Virus record (IMG/VR): IMGVR_UViG_3300017757_000005
Span: 1-61,677 of that record
Direction: 5' to 3' (one strand)
DNA: 61,677 nt
Source of the DNA: a virus
The notes beneath the pieces are model-generated. The model did not search any database. It worked only from the letters and a program-made list of their open reading frames with translations, and was not told where the DNA came from. Below, one piece after another: positions 8,431 to 16,862 of the stretch (position 1 is the first letter of the stretch; every line of letters begins with the position of its first letter). The translations under genes and the position numbers were made by a program.

Positions 8431-8612
8431 TAGTAAGGACTCTCTTCCATTTTTTTATCGAACATGTCCTGAGCAATCACATCATTCCAATCTTCTCTAT
8501 AAGCAGTTTGTAGCTTATTCTTGAAAAGGTATATGTGTTTCTCATGAGCAGACATACCATCGATCTCATCATTAATTTTATCGATAATTGCATCGGTACT
8601 CCAGTGTGACAT
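8430..8612 (-). CDS. Unknown 60-aa protein
   Basis: A short helical protein, MSHWSTDAIIDKINDEIDG at the start, with one Cys-free helical body and a negatively charged C-terminus. It is joined by overlapping stop/start codons to both neighbours. No family recognised. The tight coupling and absence of frame conflicts are the main support for it being a gene. Confidence 0.55.
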   Translation of the reverse strand: MSHWSTDAIIDKINDEIDGMSAHEKHIYLFKNKLQTAYREDWNDVIAQDMFDKKMEESPY

Positions 8613-9001
8613 TATTTATCCTCCATATTAATATTTTCGAACTGTTCTTTCCAGAACTGTTCAGTTTTAATTTCTTTAGACATACAAGTTCTGTCAACTT
8701 GGTCTAAAGTAATATGACCAGCTTCATGTAAGTCAAGAAGCATATCACCGAATGGCTCTTGGTTATTTGAATGCCATCTAACGATACTCTCATCATCAAC
8801 ATAGAAACCACCACTATTCTTAGCAAACTCTACAGAGTTTGAAGTAGTCGACCACTGGTTATCAAAAAAGTCAGATTGCCTTGTATAATCTCTACCAGCG
8901 ATTCTGATTTCATCAACACCAACTAATTGGTTCTCAAGAGAATGTACAGTTCTTTGATAAGAACCTTTTTCCTCAGTCATTTTTAAAATTGTCATAGTCA
9001 T
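8612..9001 (-). CDS. Unknown 129-aa protein
   Basis: The start at 9001 is supported by AGAGGT a few bases upstream. The protein contains FFDNQWSTTSNSVEFAKNSGG, an acidic middle and a Glu/Lys-rich end. No family recognised. It is the first gene behind the promoter at 9033-9061 and so leads the short operon that continues into the ligase-like gene. Confidence 0.6.
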   Translation of the reverse strand: MTMTILKMTEEKGSYQRTVHSLENQLVGVDEIRIAGRDYTRQSDFFDNQWSTTSNSVEFAKNSGGFYVDDESIVRWHSNNQEPFGDMLLDLHEAGHITLDQVDRTCMSKEIKTEQFWKEQFENINMEDK

Positions 9002-9008
9002 ATTTACC

Positions 9009-9128
9009 TCTTTTTTATCAATTTATACAGTAATTCTACTCCATTTTTAGACAAATGTCAAGTAAAATCGTCGACCGAATCGTCTTTTTTTTAGACTATT
9101 TTATTATATAAAATCAGGTACTTATAAC
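9009..9128 (-). promoter_or_regulatory. Long conserved promoter region, copy A
   Basis: TTGACA (9056-9061) and TAGAAT (9033-9038) are separated by exactly 17 nt, a textbook sigma-70 promoter. Upstream lies a block shared with 27156-27260 and 31995-32104: GTTATAAGTA next to the preceding gene's end, an AT palindrome (ATTTTATATAATAAAAT), a TCTAAAAAA run and GACGATTTTACTT. CTGTATAA follows the -10 in all three. It drives the gene at 8612-9001. Confidence 0.75.
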
Positions 9129-10334
9129 CTATTTTTTAAATTCTTTCTTCAATCCTTCTATGGTATTGCTGTTCTTAGTTTTTACTCCTCTAAACATCCT
9201 TTCAAACTGTGCTGTATATCCTTGAATAATCTGGTTATTTGGCCAAATAACTGCTCTAGCATTAGCCAACCCTGCTTGATTTAGACCTTGCTGTTCTGAC
9301 TTTAAAATAAACATAGCAGGAGAGTACACATCATTTTTATCTGATATAAATCTTTTTTTCTTTTTTTGTAATTCAGGATTTATATCTGTATGAAAACTTC
9401 CACATAATTCAAATATATTTCCAGTCATTGGTTTAAATACGATGTCACCATCTATAAGTATAGAACAATTGTCTAGACCCATTTTTTTAGTTTTAAAATC
9501 TTTACCAAACTTAACAGTATTAGCAACATCTTCATCATGAATAAGACGAGCCATATTACTTCCTCTTTGTAAATCATTTAAATCATAACGACCAGCCGAA
9601 TCTTTTTTCACACCCATAGCTTTCATAGTTTCGTTTATATCTTTTAAAAACTGTTCTATTTCTGGATATGCTTTAGCTGATTGTAAATCTTTCACTTGGA
9701 GGTCAACAGCAAAACCACCATACTGTTGGAAGGCAGCAGGTTTAGTTCCTTTTTTATGTGATACAAAAATATTTGGTCTGCCTTTATATTCGAACACCAT
9801 ATCTGCTTTCGGTCTTCCAGGAACTTGTTTAAAATCATCTACATCAAAAGTTTCTTTTCCTACTTGTAATCTCACTATACCATATTCTCTAATTAATTTT
9901 TTTAAGTCAGCTTGTACTGTCATAACTTGCTCACTTTCAACTGCTTCGGTTTTATCAGTTTCGCTTTTTACTCTATCAGAAAAATTAATTAAATAATGTA
10001 AAGCAAGTAATAAAACAGTATCTGATTTAGAATAGCTTTTAGTTTCTGCTGGTATCTTTAAAGGATTGAAAGTTGATTTGGCAGTATTAATACCTGTAAA
10101 ACTATTTTTAAGTCCAGCAGGAAATCCTGCGATAGATTTTATACTACCACGACCCATACGAAATGCTATACTCTTAGAAAAGATATAACACATAACTTGT
10201 TTATTGGGTGTTATTTTATCAAGTATTTGTTGTATTTTAGGATCTGAAGCAAATCGTTTTTCCAGTGTAGCTTTTGCTCTCACTGCATTCTGTTTGGCTT
10301 TTACAAGATCTAGGTCGTTTTCAAATTTAGACAT
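9129..10334 (-). CDS. Unknown 401-aa protein, possible PD-(D/E)xK nuclease-like core
   Basis: The centre of the protein reads GRPKADMVFEYKGRPNIFVSHKKG; an Asp in a strand followed by a strand ending SxKK is what a PD-(D/E)xK nuclease core can look like, but the Glu of ExK is replaced, so this is weak. The N-terminus is helical and lysine-rich; the C-terminus contains SPAMFILKSEQQGLN and AVIWPNNQIIQGYTAQFERMFRG. It has its own promoter at 10345-10372 and is followed directly by the long promoter repeat. I have no firm family for it. Confidence 0.6.
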   Translation of the reverse strand: MSKFENDLDLVKAKQNAVRAKATLEKRFASDPKIQQILDKITPNKQVMCYIFSKSIAFRMGRGSIKSIAGFPAGLKNSFTGINTAKSTFNPLKIPAETKSYSKSDTVLLLALHYLINFSDRVKSETDKTEAVESEQVMTVQADLKKLIREYGIVRLQVGKETFDVDDFKQVPGRPKADMVFEYKGRPNIFVSHKKGTKPAAFQQYGGFAVDLQVKDLQSAKAYPEIEQFLKDINETMKAMGVKKDSAGRYDLNDLQRGSNMARLIHDEDVANTVKFGKDFKTKKMGLDNCSILIDGDIVFKPMTGNIFELCGSFHTDINPELQKKKKRFISDKNDVYSPAMFILKSEQQGLNQAGLANARAVIWPNNQIIQGYTAQFERMFRGVKTKNSNTIEGLKKEFKK

Positions 10335-10344
10335 AACACTATTT

Positions 10345-10372
10345 ATTCTACTTAAATTTGAACAAAAGTAAA
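10345..10372 (-). promoter_or_regulatory. Promoter TTTACT-N16-TAGAAT
   Basis: -35 TTTACT at 10367-10372 and -10 TAGAAT at 10345-10350, spacing 16. The -10 ends 10 nt before the ATG at 10334, leaving at most a very short leader with no ribosome site. Confidence 0.6.
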
Positions 10373-10379
10373 GGACTTT

Positions 10380-10928
10380 TTACGATTTTATTTGATTTTT
10401 AATTTTCTTGGCATACTCAGGTTTTAGGAAGTCAATTTGTGCCCAAGGAAGTTTGTTATATCCTTCTTCTTCTGCCCATCTTACGAATAGACCAACCTCT
10501 TTACCATGTGCTTCTACTTCCCAAGGAGCATCCCAATAATCTAACTTTTTAGTGTTAAACCCTTGCTTTCTATAACGAGTCCTAAAGCCATCAGAATATT
10601 CATACATTTCACCAGATGCCCATTGCTTAACATGTATCATTTCATGGGCAATAGTTTCTAGCAAAGGTCTTAGTCTAGATTCCTTTTCAACCTGTATCTT
10701 AAATTTCTTAGGACGATATGCTTCATCGTCAATCCAAGATAATCCTTGGACTTTTTCCTTAAGATATAAGTTTTTTTGTATTACGATATTTACAGTGACA
10801 GATGTTCGGAGTCGAACATCCATAGTTTTTCGAGAGACCCAGTGGGCGATAGAGCGAACAAGTTTTCTAGTCTCGGCATCTCCACCTCTGACATTGATTA
10901 TTGCTTTATCTCTATACCACTTTGCCAT
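10380..10928 (-). CDS. SprT-like zinc metalloprotease candidate
   Basis: In this 182-residue protein, HEMIHVKQ at 95-102 is the HExxH zinc motif, preceded by a hydrophobic helix (RPLLETIA). A second acidic helix DAPWEVEAHGKEVG at 133-146 offers the third ligand (E137/E139 or H141). The layout matches small SprT-like or phage peptidase domains. SprT-type proteases act on DNA-protein crosslinks in cells; whether this one does is unknown. It sits directly after the DNA-modification cassette, separated by 35 nt carrying a CTAAATA motif. The motif assignment is good, the substrate is not known. Confidence 0.65.
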   Translation of the reverse strand: MAKWYRDKAIINVRGGDAETRKLVRSIAHWVSRKTMDVRLRTSVTVNIVIQKNLYLKEKVQGLSWIDDEAYRPKKFKIQVEKESRLRPLLETIAHEMIHVKQWASGEMYEYSDGFRTRYRKQGFNTKKLDYWDAPWEVEAHGKEVGLFVRWAEEEGYNKLPWAQIDFLKPEYAKKIKNQIKS

Positions 10929-10934
10929 ATCAAC

Positions 10935-10941
10935 TATTTAG
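10935..10941 (-). promoter_or_regulatory. CTAAATA motif next to the metalloprotease start
   Basis: CTAAATA ends 6 nt before the ATG at 10928. If it acts as a -10-like late promoter, the transcript would begin at or near the start codon. Confidence 0.35.
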
Positions 10942-10963
10942 TGATATTGGGAAAAGGTTGGGT

Positions 10964-11278
10964 TTACTCATATCTAGCACCATTGAATACAGCAGCAAAG
11001 TGTAATGGCACTACATCATTATTATAGACTTTATGAAATTTATTGGCTGGCACTGGGATGATGTCTCCAGCTTTTACAGAGATCGTTTCATCTTCAACTT
11101 CCATGAGTCCAGTGCCAGTTGTAAATACATAAACTTCTTCCTGTTGTGGGTCACTGTGTACATGACCATTAGTTTCACATCCAGGTTGTAAAATTGTGAG
11201 AGAAGGTACGAGAACATTCAATCCTTCATAATCTAATACAGTATATCTTTCGTCTTTCTTTGCTACTTTCCAGACCAT
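10964..11278 (-). CDS. Single-domain cupin
   Basis: A 104-residue beta-barrel protein with the cupin metal motif: GCETNGHVHS gives H39 and H41, E47/E48 follows in QQEEVYVF, a GTG turn, and H82 lies in PANKFHKV. GDIIPVPA is the second conserved cupin box. Small cupins serve as sugar epimerases/isomerases, dioxygenases or sugar-binding proteins; nothing here selects one. It overlaps the cytidylyltransferase gene by 16 nt, so both are made together, which suggests a sugar or polyol substrate. It closes the cassette that begins with the TET/JBP-like gene. Confidence 0.75.
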   Translation of the reverse strand: MVWKVAKKDERYTVLDYEGLNVLVPSLTILQPGCETNGHVHSDPQQEEVYVFTTGTGLMEVEDETISVKAGDIIPVPANKFHKVYNNDVVPLHFAAVFNGARYE

Positions 11279-11682
11279 TGCTCACTCACCCTTTCTCTCA
11301 AATCTGTGGAGGAAAACCTATGTTCCCTCTTATTAAAATATAATTCTATATCTCTTCTCTTACATATATCCTTACCAGTAAAATCTTTTTCTCTATATTC
11401 CTCGCCTAGTATTCTAACATCAATCTCATATAATTCTAAGATATCTTCTAAATCTTTTTCGCTTGAATATGGTATAATCTCATCAACATATTTTACTGCT
11501 TTTAATTGTGTGTATCTTTCAACGACAGTTTGTATTGGAGCATTTTTATCTTTTCTATCTATACTAGGATCTATCTGTAAACATGCTATTAAATAATCGC
11601 ATTGAGATTTGGCATCCCTTAACATTTGTACATGACCAGCATGAAGCAGGTCGAAAGTTGAAGCAGTTATACCAGTTCTCAT
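11263..11682 (-). CDS. TagD-like cytidylyltransferase
   Basis: At 139 residues it is the usual size of a glycerol-3-phosphate cytidylyltransferase. HAGH at 14-17 within TFDLLHAGHVQML is the nucleotide-binding HxGH signature; RFSSTDLRER near the C-terminus is the RTxGISTT-like second motif. The family joins CTP with a phosphorylated alcohol or sugar (CDP-glycerol, CDP-ethanolamine, related). ATGA overlap links it to the micro membrane protein above. Because it is coupled to a TET/JBP-like enzyme and a glycosyltransferase, it could activate a group destined for DNA or a virion glycan. The domain call is firm, the substrate is not. Confidence 0.82.
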   Translation of the reverse strand: MRTGITASTFDLLHAGHVQMLRDAKSQCDYLIACLQIDPSIDRKDKNAPIQTVVERYTQLKAVKYVDEIIPYSSEKDLEDILELYEIDVRILGEEYREKDFTGKDICKRRDIELYFNKREHRFSSTDLRERVSEQWSGK

Positions 11683-11810
11683 TGTTGATAGATTCTAATT
11701 AATATATCTAATGGCTCATGCTGACCACCATATGGACTTATCCATATTATAAGACCAACAAATAACATTGCTATTGCTATACCTAAGATAAATGGTTTTA
11801 ATTCGTTCAA
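11679..11810 (-). CDS. 43-aa single-span membrane peptide, TTG start
   Basis: From TTG at 11810 to TGA at 11679 the frame encodes MNELKPFILGIAIAMLFVGL and 23 more residues. One hydrophobic segment (about 6-26, FILGIAIAMLFVGLIIWI) suggests an inner-membrane anchor with a short C-terminal tail. AGAAGG lies about 6 nt before the TTG. TTGA overlaps the stop of the glycosyltransferase and ATGA overlaps the cytidylyltransferase start, so the peptide is embedded in the cassette. No family recognised. Confidence 0.6.
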   Translation of the reverse strand: MNELKPFILGIAIAMLFVGLIIWISPYGGQHEPLDILIRIYQQ

Positions 11811-12631
11811 AAGAAACCTTCTAATGTGCTTAAATTTTTATCATATTTACCACCAGATGTATCACGCAATTTTAATTCAGCATGCCCAGTAGTCTTACGA
11901 ATATACATCGTACATAAATCGTCAAAGTTCTCAGCAATCCACTCAATACTTGACTTAATATTTTCAGCAGTTCTAAATGTTTGTAAGCCACCAACCTCTT
12001 TATAGTAATTAGATTTTACAGTAATATCATCAAGTCTTACGACAACACCATGTTTTCTATATTGACGCATACTATACTCATAATCTTCACCATGATTAGT
12101 ATGACGATCTAATTCAGGATCGTGGTCAGCTATAAATCCATACATACTAGCGATAATATAACAAAGTTTCGTATATGTACGATGCTTCATAAAGTACGCA
12201 TTTGATGCTGCATATATACCGAAAGTCTTAGCATCGTTATCTTCACATGCTTGGAAACCTCTAAGTATAACTTCTTTTTCAAAGTCTTCAACACGCAGTA
12301 AGTTTTGCTCGCCATCCTTAACTTGTACTTCTTCAATATCATCATCAAAAGACATGACATAAGTTCCTTCAGGATAATACTTCTCTATGAAGTTTCTTTG
12401 CTTACCAATAGTTGGTACACCTTTTACGACTTCAATATTTTTTGTGTATTCAGTTTTAGATAAAGTATCTACATAATTGTCATACTCTCCTGGCTCCTCA
12501 TCATTCACGAATACTTTAATCCTAGCTGGGTCAATATTATATGACTTTAATACCTCGATGGTTTTATTCATCACAGTTTCGTGTCGCTTATATGATGGGA
12601 TACAGATTTGATAATCTTTTAAAATGTCCAT
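11807..12631 (-). CDS. Glycosyltransferase resembling TET/JBP-associated family (TAGT-like)
   Basis: In this 274-residue protein, IPSYKR at 11-16 starts a GT-A fold, GKQRNFIEKY at 76-85 and FDDDIEEV at 95-102 give the Asp triad for a metal-bound nucleotide sugar. The IPSxxR...GxxRNxI...DDDI series is the pattern I associate with glycosyltransferases found beside TET/JBP dioxygenases in phages (TAGT family), proposed to glycosylate hydroxymethylated bases. It overlaps the dioxygenase by TAATG, with GGAGG upstream. Late in the protein HTNHGEDYEYSMRQYRKHG may supply the catalytic base. Alternative: a general GT2 enzyme acting on a virion glycan. Confidence 0.65.
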   Translation of the reverse strand: MDILKDYQICIPSYKRHETVMNKTIEVLKSYNIDPARIKVFVNDEEPGEYDNYVDTLSKTEYTKNIEVVKGVPTIGKQRNFIEKYYPEGTYVMSFDDDIEEVQVKDGEQNLLRVEDFEKEVILRGFQACEDNDAKTFGIYAASNAYFMKHRTYTKLCYIIASMYGFIADHDPELDRHTNHGEDYEYSMRQYRKHGVVVRLDDITVKSNYYKEVGGLQTFRTAENIKSSIEWIAENFDDLCTMYIRKTTGHAELKLRDTSGGKYDKNLSTLEGFF

Positions 12632-13932
12632 TAGAAAAATTCCTCCAAACTTGATGACTGACTGTCGGGATGATACTTAGTCAATACATCTATACCTAAT
12701 TTATTTTCTAAGAAATCGTACCACTCACTTTCATCCCACATTCCAGGACTGATACCATTCCATAATTTTCTTTGTAAAGGGTGTTCTTTATTAGTTCTAC
12801 GAGCAGTGACATAATCTTCCCTTGCCCTTTCATAATCCCAAGATCCAAGTTCTAACATTTTTTCCCTAAAATAACACACGAATGATATTCTTTCAGCATC
12901 ATCAGATTCCATAACCATAGGTGTATTACCATGTATTCCGTCATGATTATTAATTAGTAATAAATCTCCAGGACGAATGTTTACAGCAACCTTATATTCA
13001 GGAAGTATTAAATGACCACCTGAGTATTTACCATTATTAGATACAACAGTAAGATTAGAAAAACCTTCATTCAAATCACCAGCATCTCTATGGTAAGCTG
13101 TTCTAAAAGTTTTGTTTACAGTAGCAGTAGTAAATACAGTTCCTGGAATAATAAACTTAGAATCTAATTTACCACATGCTTCATTCTGCTTACCATATCT
13201 GACAGGTAATAGATCTTCAAATCCTTTACTAAGTTGTTGTAAGAAAGGAAGTGCCATCTCAAACTTATCATAATTATCACGAGTGTAAGTTGTAGGACGA
13301 CCAAAAGGAATACGAGGATATCTGTCAAAATAACCTGCGATACCTGAGAAAACCTGATTAGCATAAGAAGTTGTAGATGTAAGTTTATCTCTAACTCTAT
13401 TCGCTTCAGCTACCATTTCATCTTTGGGTAATAACCTTATCTCTTCAACCCATGCTTCAAACTCAAATGCTTCCTCAGCAACTTTAAGAGCCAACCATAC
13501 ATTACCTCTACTGTCATCAGCAATATTCTCTCTACCTTTCCACTTAGCTTTAATATTTTCTACTGGGTCAGAACCATCTAGTGTTGTAGATGGGTTTTGA
13601 AAATATGCCAATAATTCTTCATGGTAATTAGTGACCCAATCTCTAGAGCCAAGCGATTTGGTTTTTTCTATACCTGCTGCGAGTCCACGATTTTCAGTGG
13701 CACCTGCTGCTTCACGAAGTCCTTTATATGCTTCGTCTTGTTGTTCTTGAGAAAAGAAGTTCTTTCTAAACTTGAATATAATATTTTCTTCAGAGTTTTC
13801 CTCACCCATAGGTGTAGGAGCATAAAAATCACAATCATAATCAACTAACAACTCATAATGACTTTCGTCACCAAATCTACCCAATATATTTTCACAGTCA
13901 AATTTCTTAGGTGCTGTTATTGTTTTTGTCAT
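12631..13932 (-). CDS. TET/JBP-like 2-oxoglutarate/Fe(II) dioxygenase
   Basis: The 433-residue protein has the complete facial triad: H281-R-D283 in FRTAYHRDAGD, H334 in GIHGNTP, and R348 in ERISFVCYF for 2-oxoglutarate. Between them lie SGGHLILPEYKVAVNIRPGD, matching the JBP/TET core, and before them FIIPGTVFTTATVNKTFRTA resembles the JBP1 strand just before its HxD. TET/JBP enzymes hydroxylate 5-methylcytosine or thymine in DNA. The 260 residues before the catalytic core are partly helical and may recognise DNA. It overlaps helicase gp41 (ATGA) and the glycosyltransferase (TAATG). Whether the substrate is T or 5mC cannot be told; no methyltransferase is seen in this window. Confidence 0.82.
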   Translation of the reverse strand: MTKTITAPKKFDCENILGRFGDESHYELLVDYDCDFYAPTPMGEENSEENIIFKFRKNFFSQEQQDEAYKGLREAAGATENRGLAAGIEKTKSLGSRDWVTNYHEELLAYFQNPSTTLDGSDPVENIKAKWKGRENIADDSRGNVWLALKVAEEAFEFEAWVEEIRLLPKDEMVAEANRVRDKLTSTTSYANQVFSGIAGYFDRYPRIPFGRPTTYTRDNYDKFEMALPFLQQLSKGFEDLLPVRYGKQNEACGKLDSKFIIPGTVFTTATVNKTFRTAYHRDAGDLNEGFSNLTVVSNNGKYSGGHLILPEYKVAVNIRPGDLLLINNHDGIHGNTPMVMESDDAERISFVCYFREKMLELGSWDYERAREDYVTARRTNKEHPLQRKLWNGISPGMWDESEWYDFLENKLGIDVLTKYHPDSQSSSLEEFF

Positions 13933-15320
13933 ACCTTAAATCCTTCCATACTTAATCGTTCACCTGCATCGGTTTTATCAAATACTGCTCCGATATCTTT
14001 TTCTTCCTGCCCACTATCCATTATATTACTTTGGGCAGATTCTTCAACATTGTACAATCTCATCTTGTTTTTATCAACCCCAACTACAAATCTCTTATAA
14101 TAGTTAGGATCTGAATATCTGTTTTTAAGTTGTTTAATCATCCATTGTCCCATATTATCCAGTTCTTCACTAGCAATAATCGCAAACATTAGATCGGCAG
14201 TAGCTGGTAAACCGAAAGACTCCGAAGTATCTTCAAGACCAACATCAGTATTATTATATCCACCTCTTGTAGTTTGAGTAGCTGATACGATAGGACAGTT
14301 ATATTCAACTGCCAGACCTCTTAGTTCTTCAGCAATAGATTTGATATAAGAATAAGTATTTACATTGGCACCCATCCTTAGTCTTTGCGAAGCACAGATA
14401 TTTAGATAATCGATAAATATAATATCTGCTTTGAAACCTTTTTTCATTTTAAGTTCTTCAAGTAATGCTCTGAAGTGACCTGCATGAGCAGCACCTGTAG
14501 GATATTCTTTTACAATCAGTTTACCTTTACTGTTTTCTTTTACTTTATTAATTCTCTTACTGAATATATCATGGTCAACAACTTTAATTTCATCCATACC
14601 CAAGTTCAATAAGTTTGCGTCAATCCTTTCAGATATCTTTTCTTCAGCCATCTCCATAGTGACATAAAGAACATTCATACCCTCGTTCAATACACTAGAT
14701 GCATGATGACACATAAACAAAGATTTACCAACACCAGTACCAGCCATGGCGATGTTAAGAGTTTTTTTACTCAAACCACCACGAGTAATAGTATTCAATA
14801 AATCAATATCAAATTTAATTTTTTCTTCAATCTTATGATAAAATTGAAATCTATCATCAGCATCTTCAAGATAATCATGACCGACAGAGTCATCAAAGCA
14901 AACACCCAAAGCATCCTGCATCATTTTAGGAATAGCATCTTTGGTATGTACTTTATCACGACCATCGATAATTTTGATAGAGTCCATAATAGTATTATGT
15001 ACTGCTCGTTCTTTACACCATTCCTCAGTTTTATCATATAGCCAATTATCATTAATAGATTTTGGCTCAGACATCTGCTGTATTTTTTCCTGAATAAGAG
15101 CATGCTCGTTTTCAAATAAATCTTTTCGTTCAAAAACTTCAGAAGCAATCATATCAGGATTAGGAATGTTGTTGTACTGTAAGAACAGTTTATCAAACTC
15201 TTCAAATATTATCTTTTCAGTTCTATCTTGGAAATATTCAGCTTTAATAAATGGTACTACTTTTCGGCAGTACTCATCATTATGAATAAGATTATTTAAT
15301 ATAGTGTCTTCAATACGCAT
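13929..15320 (-). CDS. 41: Replicative DNA helicase (T4 gp41-like)
   Basis: A DnaB-family hexameric helicase of 463 residues. The helical N-terminal domain (to about 155) is followed by the RecA-like motor: MAGTGVGKS is Walker A (about 190-200), IIFIDYLNI the Walker B strand, and SATQTTRGG with a following NRYSDP...KNK segment fits DnaB motifs H3/H4. It unwinds DNA ahead of the gp43 polymerase and would work with a primase that is not in this window. Its promoter (15327-15355) touches the start codon. The last codons overlap the TET/JBP-like gene, so replication and modification genes are co-expressed. Confidence 0.93.
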   Translation of the reverse strand: MRIEDTILNNLIHNDEYCRKVVPFIKAEYFQDRTEKIIFEEFDKLFLQYNNIPNPDMIASEVFERKDLFENEHALIQEKIQQMSEPKSINDNWLYDKTEEWCKERAVHNTIMDSIKIIDGRDKVHTKDAIPKMMQDALGVCFDDSVGHDYLEDADDRFQFYHKIEEKIKFDIDLLNTITRGGLSKKTLNIAMAGTGVGKSLFMCHHASSVLNEGMNVLYVTMEMAEEKISERIDANLLNLGMDEIKVVDHDIFSKRINKVKENSKGKLIVKEYPTGAAHAGHFRALLEELKMKKGFKADIIFIDYLNICASQRLRMGANVNTYSYIKSIAEELRGLAVEYNCPIVSATQTTRGGYNNTDVGLEDTSESFGLPATADLMFAIIASEELDNMGQWMIKQLKNRYSDPNYYKRFVVGVDKNKMRLYNVEESAQSNIMDSGQEEKDIGAVFDKTDAGERLSMEGFKV

Positions 15321-15326
15321 AGTTAG

Positions 15327-15355
15327 ATTCTACCTGTAAAAAAGTTAAATGTCAA
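15327..15355 (-). promoter_or_regulatory. Promoter TTGACA-N17-TAGAAT of gp41
   Basis: -35 TTGACA at 15350-15355, -10 TAGAAT at 15327-15332, spacing 17. The -10 ends 6 nt before the ATG at 15320, so the mRNA is predicted to start at or next to the start codon. Confidence 0.75.
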
Positions 15356-15356
15356 A

Positions 15357-15848
15357 CTAGGCATCTTCTCCTAATGCTTCCTTCATTTCATCCTCGCCAC
15401 CTCTAAAAAGAACTGCTTTTTCAGCCATTTGTTCTTTTATCATAGCCATTAGGAAGTCGCCAAGTATTTTCTCAACTTCAACCTTTGGTACTGGTCTATA
15501 TTTATCTGGACCATCTATCTCATAATTATAGTCAAGTTTAATAGTACCATCTTCAGTGGGTTGAAAAGAAACTTTACCAAAGGAAACTATTTTATCTTCT
15601 AGGATGCCTTGATTGACTTTAAGTTTCATGAAACCTTGTTCGTTGGTTTCTTCTAATACTGTATGTGGAAGTTGTTGCTGACCTGTATCTCTCAACTTGT
15701 CAGTATGATAGTTTTCCTTTTCCCATTCCTCTTTTGCTTTTAAGTAATCTTCTTCAGATACATAATCATTAGCAGAGTGGATTGGTTGGTACTCTTTAGG
15801 ATTATTCCCCTGTATTATCTTCGGTTTCTTGCTCACTTTCAGTCCCAT
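15357..15848 (-). CDS. Unknown protein downstream of UvsX
   Basis: About 163 residues from the ATG at 15848 (MGLKVSKKPK); a GTG at 15836 is a possible alternative and an in-frame ATG at 15878 would overlap UvsX more. The frame overlaps the UvsX C-terminus by about 47 nt, unusual for this genome. The body alternates charged helices with a strand-rich part (KVSFQPTEDGTIKLDYNYEI) and ends with a helix containing GDFLMAMIKEQMAEKA. No family recognised, though position after uvsX is consistent with a recombination or replication accessory protein. Confidence 0.6.
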   Translation of the reverse strand: MGLKVSKKPKIIQGNNPKEYQPIHSANDYVSEEDYLKAKEEWEKENYHTDKLRDTGQQQLPHTVLEETNEQGFMKLKVNQGILEDKIVSFGKVSFQPTEDGTIKLDYNYEIDGPDKYRPVPKVEVEKILGDFLMAMIKEQMAEKAVLFRGGEDEMKEALGEDA

Positions 15849-16845
15849 ACATAAATTTAGATTTACAGTGTTCGTCAATCTGTTTTAATACTTCTTCAGT
15901 AAAAAACTTTTCTGGCTCTTTCATAATAACTTTACCAAATACTTTTTTACCATCTACAGTAATACGACCACCAGCACTTTCCCAGATACCTGCTTCAACA
16001 GCAAGGTCGGTAAGTCCATGATATCTAGATAAACCTGTTTCAAAATTAAGTTTACATTCAACTTTCATTTGCTCCTTAGTAAATCTAGACTTCTGAGTAG
16101 TTGCTTTAATAATATTGCCCACGATTTCTGTACCATCACGATCTTTACTTTTACCCAAGAACACGATTGTAGATGCAGCATATTTTAAGCCACCTCCACC
16201 ACCCATGTCTTTCATAGGTACATAAGATCCTATAACATCGAAAGTATGATTGGTCACAATCATTGGTACATCAAGCTGTGCGAGTTTTAGACTCAATACT
16301 CTGAAAGCACCTCTAACTAATTGTGCTCTCGTCATATCACGAGTATCCTTACCCTCTGCTACATCTGCTACTTCTTTATTTGTAGAGAGCATACCCAAAG
16401 AGTCTAAACAAAATAGGATAGGTTTCCTTGCCTGTTCAGGTACAGTTTTATGATTTTCAAGAATACGCACAGCTTGAGTACGAAACTCTTGAATAGTTGT
16501 CACTGGTACAATAACAAATCTGTTTGTGTCAATATCTCTATCTTCAAGGATTTGCTTAGTAAGTGCACCCTCTGTTTCAAAATATATAACACCTGCTTCT
16601 TTATCCATGTCTAGGAAGTTTTTAGCAACTCCTAGAGCGAAAAAAGTTTTACCTGTAGAACTCTCACCAGCAAGGGCAGTCACCTTGTTTCCTGGAAGTC
16701 CACCATAAATAGAACCACTCAATAAAGCATTAAATGCGTAAGACCCTGTGTCAACAAAACCGACATCAGAGTCTAGAGCATTTTCCGCAAGTCCTGCGTA
16801 CTCGTTATCGAGATTATCTATAAGGTCGTTTAAATACCCAACCAT
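15802..16845 (-). CDS. uvsX: RecA-like recombinase UvsX
   Basis: The 347-residue protein matches T4 UvsX/RecA: Walker A GESSTGKTFFALG (about 62-74), a Walker B strand ILFCLDSLGML, and the MGGGGGLKYAASTIVFLGK region for DNA-binding loop 2. It forms filaments on single-stranded DNA and drives strand exchange for recombination-dependent replication, with UvsY (38585) as mediator. AAAGGAGAAAAT gives a good ribosome site. It lies 17 nt after the LPP20-like lipoprotein gene. Confidence 0.93.
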   Translation of the reverse strand: MVGYLNDLIDNLDNEYAGLAENALDSDVGFVDTGSYAFNALLSGSIYGGLPGNKVTALAGESSTGKTFFALGVAKNFLDMDKEAGVIYFETEGALTKQILEDRDIDTNRFVIVPVTTIQEFRTQAVRILENHKTVPEQARKPILFCLDSLGMLSTNKEVADVAEGKDTRDMTRAQLVRGAFRVLSLKLAQLDVPMIVTNHTFDVIGSYVPMKDMGGGGGLKYAASTIVFLGKSKDRDGTEIVGNIIKATTQKSRFTKEQMKVECKLNFETGLSRYHGLTDLAVEAGIWESAGGRITVDGKKVFGKVIMKEPEKFFTEEVLKQIDEHCKSKFMYGTESEQETEDNTGE

Positions 16846-16862
16846 ATAATTTTCTCCTTTAG

